Part shown: positions 1 to 7,473 of the stretch, one piece after another
Numbering within the stretch: position 1 is the first letter of the stretch
How the letters are laid out: every line of letters starts with the position of its first letter
Assembly: GCA_022709385.1 (NCBI GenBank)
Contig: JAKLIX010000021.1
Coordinates: forward strand, 1-64,000
Length of the DNA stretch: 64,000 nt
DNA from: Bacteroidota bacterium
Lineage (GTDB): Bacteria > Bacteroidota > Bacteroidia > Bacteroidales > CAIXZF01
Reading direction: 5' to 3'
Notes under the pieces: generated by a model
Database searches by the model: none
What the model was told of the DNA's origin: nothing
The model's input: the letters and a program-made list of their open reading frames with translations, nothing else
Position numbers and translations under genes: made by a program

Positions 1-93
1 TCATATTTAAAGGATTAATAAATGAATTAACGAAACACACGGTAAAAAACTTTGCACGCTAAGTGCTGTATTTGAACAACATAACATTTAATG

Positions 94-1518
94 TCATCTT
101 AGGCTGTCGGTTTGCATGATATACAGCCTGAAGCGGATAAGCCTGCTTCCTTCCGTTGCCGAAAATTGCCTGATCAATGTGAGTCCTGGCAGCGTATCCA
201 GGTAAGCCGCATCCACCCCGCGTTCCACCACGGAAAACCAGTCGTCCCAGAGTACAATATCTCCTTGCCGGAGGTATTCAAGGCTTCCCCTGGTGAGGTT
301 AGACCTGGTTTTCACATCGAAGGGATCGGCAGGCAGGGCTATCCCGAAATAAGGATGTTCATAATAGATGCGACCATCGACAGGCACTTCCTTACGGATA
401 TAATCCGCCACCTCTTTCGCAAGCAGCTGCTCCGGCTGCAGCACCATATTTTTCTTCCAGTTGACGGCATAGGGATTGGAGGTGAAAGGAAACACCACCA
501 CCCAGAGCATCAGGGCGGCTGCAAGGATAATCCGCCAAATGTGCCTGACCGGAATAAGCAGTGCGGCGAGGTGAAAGCCCCTCAGGGCTGCGAGCGCCAG
601 CAATGGCAGGACGCAGACCAGGACCCGGCGAAGTCCCATCGAATTGAAGATCCCAAGTCCCCAAAACAGGCTGTGGGCAATGAAAAAGACAGAAAATGCA
701 GTGAGTATCAGCAGTTTTTCCCGCTTCAAAGGATCCTTCCCTCTTAATTCCCAGGCCATGAAAAGCAATCCGGCGCAGATCAGCAGGAAGACCGGCGGGC
801 CGCAGGCGTTGAACAGCTGAAAGCCGTAATGAAAGATATCTCCGCTGCCATATGGGCTGCCCAGGTTGTTGTAAGGGATGTTCGTGATAACCCAGAGCGG
901 ACTGCCATGGACAAAGCTGCCGGCAATGGCAAAAAGCAATTGTCCGGCCAGCAGCAGGGGCAAAGCCTTCCACTTACTGTAAATCATCAGGTATCCCATG
1001 AAGACCGGAAGTATCAGCAGTCCCTCCGAACGGATCATGGGCAGGAAAGAGACGACCAATGCGGAAAAGTACAGCTTTTTCCGGATGGCCAGGGAAATGC
1101 CCCAAAGGAGGACCAGCGCGAACAGGGGTTCTGTGAGTCCGGAGAAAGTCTGGATGTAATACAGGGGTGTGAACATCAGGATGACGGATGCGACAAGGGG
1201 ATACGACCAGCCGAAGTCCCTGGCTGTCCGGTAAACCAACAGCAGGCTCAGCAGGGCGATAAGGACATTGAATGCTTTAATCCCGTCAAAGCCTGCCTGT
1301 GCAAAGGGAGCGGACAGGAGTACAAACAATGGTTTTGCCCAGTGATCGAAAAAAAGCGCAGGATGTTCCGGTGCATAGCGGGCAAAAAGGTAATGCTGTA
1401 TGCTGTCGCCGGCATCGGCGGTGCCGTTGAAAAGCAGGATAGTGAGCGTGGCAGTGATCAGGTACACTGCCGCAAATATCCACAATATCAGTGCGGAGCT
1501 GAAACGTGCAGGATGCAT
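94..1518 (-). CDS. Multi-spanning membrane protein, GT-C/GT39-like glycosyltransferase
   Basis: 474-residue protein with about ten hydrophobic helices spread over residues 10-350 and a soluble C-terminal part. The first extracytoplasmic loop carries an acidic motif (DAGD at residues 35-38) followed by a conserved-looking Trp/Lys-Pro segment (FDHWAKP). That layout is typical of GT-C glycosyltransferases, which use a polyprenyl-phosphate sugar donor and place an acidic residue in the first loop. The C-terminal region (YYEHPYFG, DDWFS) resembles the periplasmic domain of such enzymes. The family is an inference from topology; substrate and acceptor are unknown. It is transcribed on the minus strand. 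A partial dispersed repeat (about 1550-1587) lies just upstream of its start, between it and pgk. No recognisable operon partner is visible on its 3' side because the window begins there. Coding is confident, function only moderately so. Confidence 0.7.
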   Translation of the reverse strand: MHPARFSSALILWIFAAVYLITATLTILLFNGTADAGDSIQHYLFARYAPEHPALFFDHWAKPLFVLLSAPFAQAGFDGIKAFNVLIALLSLLLVYRTARDFGWSYPLVASVILMFTPLYYIQTFSGLTEPLFALVLLWGISLAIRKKLYFSALVVSFLPMIRSEGLLILPVFMGYLMIYSKWKALPLLLAGQLLFAIAGSFVHGSPLWVITNIPYNNLGSPYGSGDIFHYGFQLFNACGPPVFLLICAGLLFMAWELRGKDPLKREKLLILTAFSVFFIAHSLFWGLGIFNSMGLRRVLVCVLPLLALAALRGFHLAALLIPVRHIWRIILAAALMLWVVVFPFTSNPYAVNWKKNMVLQPEQLLAKEVADYIRKEVPVDGRIYYEHPYFGIALPADPFDVKTRSNLTRGSLEYLRQGDIVLWDDWFSVVERGVDAAYLDTLPGLTLIRQFSATEGSRLIRFRLYIMQTDSLR

Positions 1519-1549
1519 GGGTTGTTCCTTCGGTTGTTTCTCACAAAGA

Positions 1550-1587
1550 TATACCGAAAGAAGCCAGGAATGCGATGTGGGTGTCCG
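1550..1587 (+). repeat. Partial copy of dispersed repeat family 1 (5' hairpin only)
   Basis: Begins with TATACCGAAAG and continues with CAGGAATGCGATGTG, the 5' half of the approximately 100-bp repeat seen intact at 39032-39134 and 57464-57564. The second half (TGAATCT...AGATTCA hairpin) is absent. It sits between pgk and the membrane glycosyltransferase gene. Confidence 0.6.
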
Positions 1588-1601
1588 GATTTATGGGAAG
1601 A

Positions 1602-2789
1602 TCAGTCCATGATGGCTGCAATACCGGGAAGCACCTTTCCTTCGAGATATTCCAGCATGGCACCGCCGCCGGTGGAGACATAGCTTACCTTAGCTTCCAG
1701 GCCGTATTTGCCGATGGCAGCCACCGAGTCGCCACCACCCACCAGCGAAAAAGAACCCTTCGCCGTGGCAGCTGCCACAGAGAGGGCAAGTTGTTTTGTA
1801 CCCGCTTCAAAACTGGGCATTTCGAACACACCCATGGGACCGTTCCACAGGATGGTGGCACTGCCGGTGATCACTTCGTCGAACTGCCGGATGCTTTCTT
1901 CACCGATATCCAGTCCCATCCAGCCGTCGGGAATCTGGCCGGCCTTCACCTGCCTGCGCTTGGCAGCATTGTCGAAGGCATCCGCGATGACGGCATCCGC
2001 CGGGATGAATATTTTAACGTTTTTCCTGACAGCCTCTTCGAGTGTCTGTTTGGCCAGGTCAATGAAATCTTCCTCGACCAGGGAACTTCCGACCTGTCCG
2101 CCCATGGCTTTGATAAAGGTGAACATCATGCCGCCCCCGATGATGAGGTTGTCCACCTTGTCCATCAGGTTCTGTATGATCTGTATTTTCCCGCTGACTT
2201 TGGCTCCGCCAAGGATGGCAGTAAAGGGCCTGCGGGTATCCTTCATCACCTTCTCTATGTTTGCGATCTCCCTGCCCATCACATAACCAAAAACCTTGTC
2301 GCGGAAGAATCCGGCGATGACGGCCGTGGAAGCATGTGCCCTGTGTGCAGTCCCGAAGGCATCATTGACATACACATCTCCAAGGCGGGCCAGTTTTCCG
2401 GCAAAGCCTTCGTCTCCTTTTTCTTCTTCCTTATAAAACCGAAGGTTCTCCAGCAACAGGATATCGCCGCTGCGCAGCGCTCCGGCCATGCGGACGGCAT
2501 CCTCACCGATACAGTCAGCCGCGAACTGCACCTTTGTTTGAAAGACCTTGTCGAGATAGGGCAGCAGGTGACGCAGTGAAAATTTGTCCTCCGGTCCGGC
2601 TTTGGGCCTTCCCAGATGCGACATCAGGATCACGGCACCGCCGTCGCCAAGGATTTTACCCACCGTAGCAAGGGTGGCATCGATGCGGGTGGTGTCGGTA
2701 ATTTCAAACGCTGCATTGAGGGGAACATTATAGTCCACCCGGATCAGGGCCTTTCTCCCTGAAAAATTGATGTCATCAATGGTTTTCAT
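1602..2789 (-). CDS. pgk: Phosphoglycerate kinase
   Basis: Catalyses 3-phosphoglycerate + ATP <-> 1,3-bisphosphoglycerate + ADP in cytoplasmic glycolysis and gluconeogenesis. The N-terminal substrate domain shows RVDYNVPLN (residues 17-25) and the SHLGRPK loop (57-63). The C-terminal nucleotide domain has GGAKVSGKI, NGPMGVFE and the GGGDSVAA loop. From the chosen start (MKTIDDINF) the length is 395 residues, the usual size for bacterial Pgk. A longer in-frame extension to 2846 exists, but it would run over the end of the upstream peptidase gene and has no Pgk-like sequence, so 2789 (or the adjacent ATG at 2792) is preferred. The neighbouring zinc peptidase gene lies upstream on the same strand with about 40 nt between. 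Very secure call. Confidence 0.97.
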   Translation of the reverse strand: MKTIDDINFSGRKALIRVDYNVPLNAAFEITDTTRIDATLATVGKILGDGGAVILMSHLGRPKAGPEDKFSLRHLLPYLDKVFQTKVQFAADCIGEDAVRMAGALRSGDILLLENLRFYKEEEKGDEGFAGKLARLGDVYVNDAFGTAHRAHASTAVIAGFFRDKVFGYVMGREIANIEKVMKDTRRPFTAILGGAKVSGKIQIIQNLMDKVDNLIIGGGMMFTFIKAMGGQVGSSLVEEDFIDLAKQTLEEAVRKNVKIFIPADAVIADAFDNAAKRRQVKAGQIPDGWMGLDIGEESIRQFDEVITGSATILWNGPMGVFEMPSFEAGTKQLALSVAAATAKGSFSLVGGGDSVAAIGKYGLEAKVSYVSTGGGAMLEYLEGKVLPGIAAIMD

Positions 2790-2829
2790 CATCAGTGAAG
2801 GAATTAAACATTGTATGAGAGAAACGGGA

Positions 2830-3510
2830 TCAGTCCCTGCGGGCACCCATAAAGATCATGATGTAGTAAAGCAGGGTGGCCAGGGAGGCCAGGGCAGCGA
2901 CCACATAGGTATAGGCGGCCCATTTAAGGGCATCCTGAGCCTTCGGATGGGTCTCCTGGGTTGTAATGTTCCCGGTATTGAGCCAGGCAAGGGCCCTGCG
3001 GCTTGCATCGATCTCGACGGGGAGGGTAATAAAAGCAAACAGCGTTGTCAGGGCAAAGAGGATGATGCCGATCAGCAGCAACTGCGGGAATGCCTGCAGG
3101 AGGAGGATACCGGCCAGCAGTATCCACTGCACGATCTTAGAGCTGAAACTGACTACGGGAACCAGGGCTGAACGCATCTCGAGCCACATATAGGCTTTGG
3201 CATGCTGCACGGCATGCCCGCATTCGTGGGCGGCCACTGCCGCTGCGGCCACACTGCTGCTGCCGTAAACGCTCTGGCTGAGGTTCACGGTCTTTTTGAG
3301 AGGATTGTAGTGGTCGGTAAGCTCACCCGGGGTGGAAACGACTTTTACATCATAGATGCCGTTGTCGCGCAGCATCTTTTCTGCGACCTCCCCGCCCGTC
3401 AGATTGCCGTTTACACGGATGCCGGAATAAGTTTTAAACTTGCGTTTCAGCGTGTGGCCTACCCACCAGCTGAGAAGCATAAAGACTCCGAAAATGATCC
3501 AGATTAACAT
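2830..3510 (-). CDS. YugP-like membrane neutral zinc metallopeptidase
   Basis: 226-residue membrane protein of the Zn_peptidase_2 (YugP) family. It has an N-terminal membrane helix (residues 2-20), then the zinc-binding motif HECGH with H95, E96 and H99, and three hydrophobic helices towards the C-terminus. Preceding motifs (SGIRVNGNLTGGEVAEKML, YNPLKKTVNLS) match the conserved block of this family. The length is normal. The physiological substrate of these peptidases is not established; a membrane proteostasis role is only inferred from topology. The gene lies directly upstream of pgk on the same strand and may be co-transcribed. Upstream is an intergenic stretch containing a copy of repeat family 2, so its promoter is likely within or next to that repeat. 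Confidence 0.9.
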   Translation of the reverse strand: MLIWIIFGVFMLLSWWVGHTLKRKFKTYSGIRVNGNLTGGEVAEKMLRDNGIYDVKVVSTPGELTDHYNPLKKTVNLSQSVYGSSSVAAAAVAAHECGHAVQHAKAYMWLEMRSALVPVVSFSSKIVQWILLAGILLLQAFPQLLLIGIILFALTTLFAFITLPVEIDASRRALAWLNTGNITTQETHPKAQDALKWAAYTYVVAALASLATLLYYIMIFMGARRD

Positions 3511-3527
3511 TTTATTCAGTTTTTAAT

Positions 3528-3634
3528 TATACCGACACGGAATGAGTTTGCGAGAAAACTTCTATCCAGTGGTGTACGGCATTACTCATACTAAACAGCT
3601 TTGCATTTGCAAACCTGTCAAGTATGAGTATATA
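3528..3634. repeat. Dispersed repeat family 2, short copy
   Basis: Starts TATACCGACACGGAATGAG and ends near GTATGAGTATATAA. Both ends align with the longer copy at 47191-47397 (shared blocks: TATACCGACACGGAATGAG, GTACGGCATTACTCA, TTGCATT-GCAAACC, GTATG-GTATA). Compared with that copy it lacks an internal segment of roughly 90-100 bp. It fills much of the intergenic space between the divergent zinc peptidase and sigma-factor genes; otherwise this 267-bp gap shows no gene. Confidence 0.7.
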
Positions 3635-3777
3635 ACCATCCGGACCATCAAATGTTTTGCCAAAATCAAAAAGCTGACAGCAGGCATGCCAGAATGCCAG
3701 TAAACCTTCCCCATGTCTTCTTGTTCTCAGGCAACCAATGTTTGCCGTTACGGTCTATTTGATTACTTTTGAGGCAT

Positions 3778-4359
3778 ATGTCTGCTGACGAGAAAATGAT
3801 CAGGGGCTGCCTGGACGGGAAGCGCAGGGCTCAAAGCCAGCTTTACCAAAGGTTTGCCCAAACGATGTTTGGCGTCTGCTTAAGGTATTCCCGCAACCGT
3901 GAGGAAGCGGAAGATCTTTTGCAGGAAGGCTTTATCAAGGTATTTCAGCACATAGCCAACTATAAAGGAACGGGATCCTTCGAGGGATGGATCAGGAGGA
4001 TCATGGTAAACACGGCCATTAACCACTTTCATGCCACCGTAAAACAACAGTGGGTGCATGTGGAGGACATTGAAAAAGTCGGCATCAGCCAGGAAGAGGA
4101 GCAGTATTCTCCTCAGGGGGAAGAAGCTTACGCGGTAAGCCCCGAGACGGTGATGCAACTGATCCAGAAAATGCCGGACGGTTACCGCATGGTGCTGAAC
4201 CTCTACGTTTTTGAAGGGTATCAGCACAAAGAAATCGCCAACATGCTCGGAGTTTCTGAAAATACCTCCAAATCCCAGCTCTCGAAAGGAAGAAAATATC
4301 TTAAACAATTGATTAACAAACTCCTGGATAAAGAATATAAAATATTGGAACAATTATGA
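3778..4359 (+). CDS. ECF-type RNA polymerase sigma factor (sigma-70 family)
   Basis: 193-residue extracytoplasmic-function sigma factor. Region 2 spans about residues 20-82 (LYQRFAQTMFGVCLRY, EEAEDLLQEGFIKVF, SFEGWIRRIMVNTAINH) and region 4 about 130-180 with the helix-turn-helix HKEIANMLGVSENTSKSQLS. Start: an in-frame TTG at 3769 is possible, but ATG at 3778 is preceded by GAGG and gives a standard N-terminus. The next gene overlaps it by 4 nt (ATGA), a sign of translational coupling. The N-terminus of that partner looks like an anti-sigma segment, so the pair probably forms a membrane-signalled regulatory unit. The promoters it reads cannot be told from the sequence. Confidence 0.93.
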   Translation: MSADEKMIRGCLDGKRRAQSQLYQRFAQTMFGVCLRYSRNREEAEDLLQEGFIKVFQHIANYKGTGSFEGWIRRIMVNTAINHFHATVKQQWVHVEDIEKVGISQEEEQYSPQGEEAYAVSPETVMQLIQKMPDGYRMVLNLYVFEGYQHKEIANMLGVSENTSKSQLSKGRKYLKQLINKLLDKEYKILEQL

Positions 4360-5858
4360 AAGGAGAAGAAGAACACAAATTCGACGAGTTTCTGCGACAG
4401 TCGGTGGGGCACTACCAGGCAGAACCTTCTCCGGCAGTCTGGAAAACGATCCTGCAAAAGATCCCCTTTAAGAAGCCTCCTCCATTCTCTTTTGGCGGAG
4501 GCAATACCGGATGGCTGGGGATTGTGGCAGGAGGCATGATCATTGGCAGTATATTTCTATACCAATGGTCAAGGGACAGCCGGGATGCTGCGACCATAAA
4601 AGCTGACAACGGGGAAAGCAGCCTGGGAGTGCAGGAAACTCCTTTCACAGGAGTGGCCATATTGCCCGAAGAAAACACATCAATCGCGGCCATTCAGGCG
4701 GAGAAGCGACAGGACACCGGACCGGCCGTGGAAGAGACGATCGCTGCGTCCGTACCCGCGCAACCTGCAGCCCCGCCTTCGGGAAATGAACACATCTTAA
4801 GCAATTCAGGCCATGCATCTGTTGTATCAGCACAGGGTACAACGGTAACCACCGGATTACGGGAGCAGGGTATTGTTTCCCCGCAGGAAAATCTTACCGC
4901 TGCAGTGAATCAGGATTTCAAGGTACAGGCTTCAGACCAGATCAGCAACAGTCCGCCCCAGACCAGTGTTGTTTCACAGGAAGCCGCTGAGGTATCCCGG
5001 ACAGGAGGAGTACAGCCAGAACCGATGCTGATCGCCAGTTCCGACAAATCGTACTACTTTCGAATGAGCAGGGAATTGCTGGAAGCAGTCCCTGAACCCG
5101 GCGAATTCTCGCCAAAAGAGCCCAGGGTTTTCAGAATCGTTTCCTCGGGGCCGGATTATTTCAGAACCGGACCAGAATTCTCCCTGCTGGCGACACTGCA
5201 TCCCGAATGGCTGTCTGCCGGCAACCAGAACCGGTATGGTCAGAACCGGCAGAAGGCCGCTGTGACGCTCCGGTGGCAGAATCAGTCCTACCGCCTGGAA
5301 GGAGGGATCGGGCTGGTGAAGGAAAGCATCAGGAACAACGTGAATGTGTATTATTCGCAGTTGCTCGGTGTGGTCGACAAACTGGTATCCATCACCTTCG
5401 ATTCACTCGGAATTCCCACCTATCACTATGTCCCTGATTCAGTATACGATACACGCACCCACAAAACCACCTGCCATACATCAACAGATATTACTTATCT
5501 GCAACTGCCCTTTTTGTTCGGACTGAATGAAAAGAAGGGCAGAACCACTTTTTCTGTGATGACTGGCCCTGTGATGTTGTTACAACTCAAGCATACAGAG
5601 ACTTCATATGAAGTGACCCCTGACAGGAAAGTCCTGGTAACCTATTCCAATGCACCCCACGATATAATCTCCGCCTGGCACTGGCATCTGGGATTTGGTT
5701 TCGAATATGCCCTGACCGATCGTGTCGGTTTCTATTTTGAACCTGCGCTCACTGCCAGCCTGAATAGCCCTTACGAAGCAAACCAGCAGTACAAACCTGT
5801 TTACCTGGGTATCCGTACGGGAATCAGTGTGCAACTGAACGGCGGCAACAGCAAATAA
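4356..5858 (+). CDS. Membrane-anchored protein with anti-sigma-like N-terminus and outer-membrane beta-barrel-like C-terminus
   Basis: 500 residues in three parts. Residues 1-45 are soluble and charged and resemble the cytoplasmic part of Bacteroidota anti-sigma proteins (FDEFLRQSVGHYQAEPSPAVWKTI). Residues about 50-68 form one membrane helix. Residues about 75-220 are a low-complexity Ala/Pro/Ser/Gln-rich linker. Residues 240-500 show alternating amphipathic beta strands of an outer-membrane barrel type, ending in a short aromatic/hydrophobic strand. It overlaps the sigma-factor stop codon by 4 nt, so the two are co-translated. Proteins with this domain order occur in Bacteroidota next to ECF sigma genes. 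Whether one chain really spans both membranes, or the C-terminal part folds in the periplasm, is not known. An anti-sigma role is inferred from context. Confidence 0.75.
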   Translation: MKGEEEHKFDEFLRQSVGHYQAEPSPAVWKTILQKIPFKKPPPFSFGGGNTGWLGIVAGGMIIGSIFLYQWSRDSRDAATIKADNGESSLGVQETPFTGVAILPEENTSIAAIQAEKRQDTGPAVEETIAASVPAQPAAPPSGNEHILSNSGHASVVSAQGTTVTTGLREQGIVSPQENLTAAVNQDFKVQASDQISNSPPQTSVVSQEAAEVSRTGGVQPEPMLIASSDKSYYFRMSRELLEAVPEPGEFSPKEPRVFRIVSSGPDYFRTGPEFSLLATLHPEWLSAGNQNRYGQNRQKAAVTLRWQNQSYRLEGGIGLVKESIRNNVNVYYSQLLGVVDKLVSITFDSLGIPTYHYVPDSVYDTRTHKTTCHTSTDITYLQLPFLFGLNEKKGRTTFSVMTGPVMLLQLKHTETSYEVTPDRKVLVTYSNAPHDIISAWHWHLGFGFEYALTDRVGFYFEPALTASLNSPYEANQQYKPVYLGIRTGISVQLNGGNSK

Positions 5859-5875
5859 CTGATATTCCGGACACC

Positions 5876-7381
5876 ATGAAAGCAATCATCTTTTCGGTTT
5901 TTCTCCTGGCAGTCATACCATTCAGATTGCTGGCCCTGTTGGACACGACTTATTATCCCATCATCATCCGCGGTGTGGTTTTCGACACGACCAACTCCAT
6001 CCCGGCCGCCAGTCAGCAGGTATTTTTTATCTGCAATACGCCAAATACCTATCCTGCCGTCGATACCACCCGCACCAACTTCAGCGGTCACTTCACCTTC
6101 GATACCATCTATACGATGAGCAGCTTCAACATCAACATCGATGTATATACGTACGACTGCCTCGGAAACAAAATAAGCCAGTTTTTATTCCAGTACCAGC
6201 CTTATATCAACCTGAATTATGCGATTTGCGGCACATTGATGACAGAGTGTGAGGCGGATTTCGGATGGGAAGCCAATCCCATGGACCCGCTGACCGTACA
6301 ATTTTACGACCTTTCGACCGGCAACATCAATTTCCGTTACTGGGATTTCGGCGACGGAAGCACTTCCACGGATCAGTTGCCTGTTCACACCTATGCCGAC
6401 CCCGGCGTTTACACCGTCATTTATCAGGTGATGGACACCTCCACCCTTCCTCCCTGTATGAGTATCGACACCCAGTACGTTCAGGTCAATGACTGCCAGT
6501 ATTACAACCTCGGCGGGCAGGTGTTCAACGGCAGTTTCCCCTTTTATAAAGGAAGGGCGGACTTGTATTTACAAACCGGAAACAACTACATTCTCGCAGA
6601 CAGCTGCAGGATGAACCAAAACGGTGTGTACTATTTCTTTCACATGCCTGAAGGACAGTACCTTGTGAAAATAGTGCCAGACCATAACTGTTCCCCGTCA
6701 TTTTTCCTCTGGCCGACTTACTATGGCAACACCCTGCATTGGACCAGTGCCAGTCATGTGAATCTGGTACAGGATTTTTTCAACGCGCATGTCCACATGA
6801 TCCCTATTTTCAGTTATTTCATCGGGCCTGGAATGATATCAGGTCTTCTCAGTACACAGGTACAGGGAAACCTTGAGCCCTTCTACGACGGGCAGATCAT
6901 TCTGAGTTCGGGCAGCGGACTGTATATTGATTACGTATTTTCGGGGGATGAAGGCAGTTTTCAGTTTTACGACCTGCCATACGGAACCTATCATCTCAGG
7001 GTTGAAATTCCGGGAACGCCTCCCGATCTGGCAACAGTGACCCTGTCGGCCGCATCACCGGTGGCCAGTGACTTACATCTGGTGGTGAACGGACCTGCCA
7101 TTGGCATCGAAGAGCATGCATGGCAAGACGCTTGTCTTATTTATCCCAATCCGGCAGGCGAAGAAACCAGGCTTTATTTCCCGGCAGACAAGAGCACTGA
7201 TCTCATGATCAGTATTTACGACCTGCCAGGCAAACAGGTTTCGATGCAAACCTGCAGGGTATCCCCTGAAAGTCCCTGGTGCCGGATACCCCTGGCTGGT
7301 CTCGGGAACGGCACCTATCTGGTTGTGATCCAGGGAAAGGATGTCCCTGCACTCAGCAGGAAGTTGCAAGTTTGCCGCTAA
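5876..7381 (+). CDS. Secreted PKD-domain protein with T9SS sorting tail
   Basis: 501 residues with an N-terminal signal peptide (MKAIIFSVFLLAVIPF). It then has a beta-rich segment, a PKD domain around residues 122-200 (YWDFGDGST, PVHTYADPGVYTV), carboxypeptidase-regulatory-like beta-sandwich segments (YLVKIVPDHN, YGTYHLRVE), and a C-terminal T9SS type A sorting domain (IYPNPAGEETRLYF, SIYDLPGKQV, GTYLVVIQG) over the last 80 residues. Such proteins are exported across the outer membrane by the type IX system and attached to or released from the surface. No catalytic motif is visible, so an adhesive or structural role is inferred. It follows the sigma/anti-sigma-like pair by 17 nt and is probably in the same transcript. 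It shares its architecture with the next gene. Confidence 0.85.
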   Translation: MKAIIFSVFLLAVIPFRLLALLDTTYYPIIIRGVVFDTTNSIPAASQQVFFICNTPNTYPAVDTTRTNFSGHFTFDTIYTMSSFNINIDVYTYDCLGNKISQFLFQYQPYINLNYAICGTLMTECEADFGWEANPMDPLTVQFYDLSTGNINFRYWDFGDGSTSTDQLPVHTYADPGVYTVIYQVMDTSTLPPCMSIDTQYVQVNDCQYYNLGGQVFNGSFPFYKGRADLYLQTGNNYILADSCRMNQNGVYYFFHMPEGQYLVKIVPDHNCSPSFFLWPTYYGNTLHWTSASHVNLVQDFFNAHVHMIPIFSYFIGPGMISGLLSTQVQGNLEPFYDGQIILSSGSGLYIDYVFSGDEGSFQFYDLPYGTYHLRVEIPGTPPDLATVTLSAASPVASDLHLVVNGPAIGIEEHAWQDACLIYPNPAGEETRLYFPADKSTDLMISIYDLPGKQVSMQTCRVSPESPWCRIPLAGLGNGTYLVVIQGKDVPALSRKLQVCR

Positions 7382-7473
7382 GGCAACTTTTATTTTCGTC
7401 TTTGGTCTTTAGGAAGACGGGGTGATCTTCCCGTTGTAATTACAATTACTTATTAATAATTAAAAGAAATCCC

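Noticed and set aside
94-1518. Long antisense frames across the membrane glycosyltransferase gene
   Set aside because: They are rich in Gln/Asp/Gly/Arg without domain motifs and mirror the GC pattern of the membrane protein; typical shadow frames.
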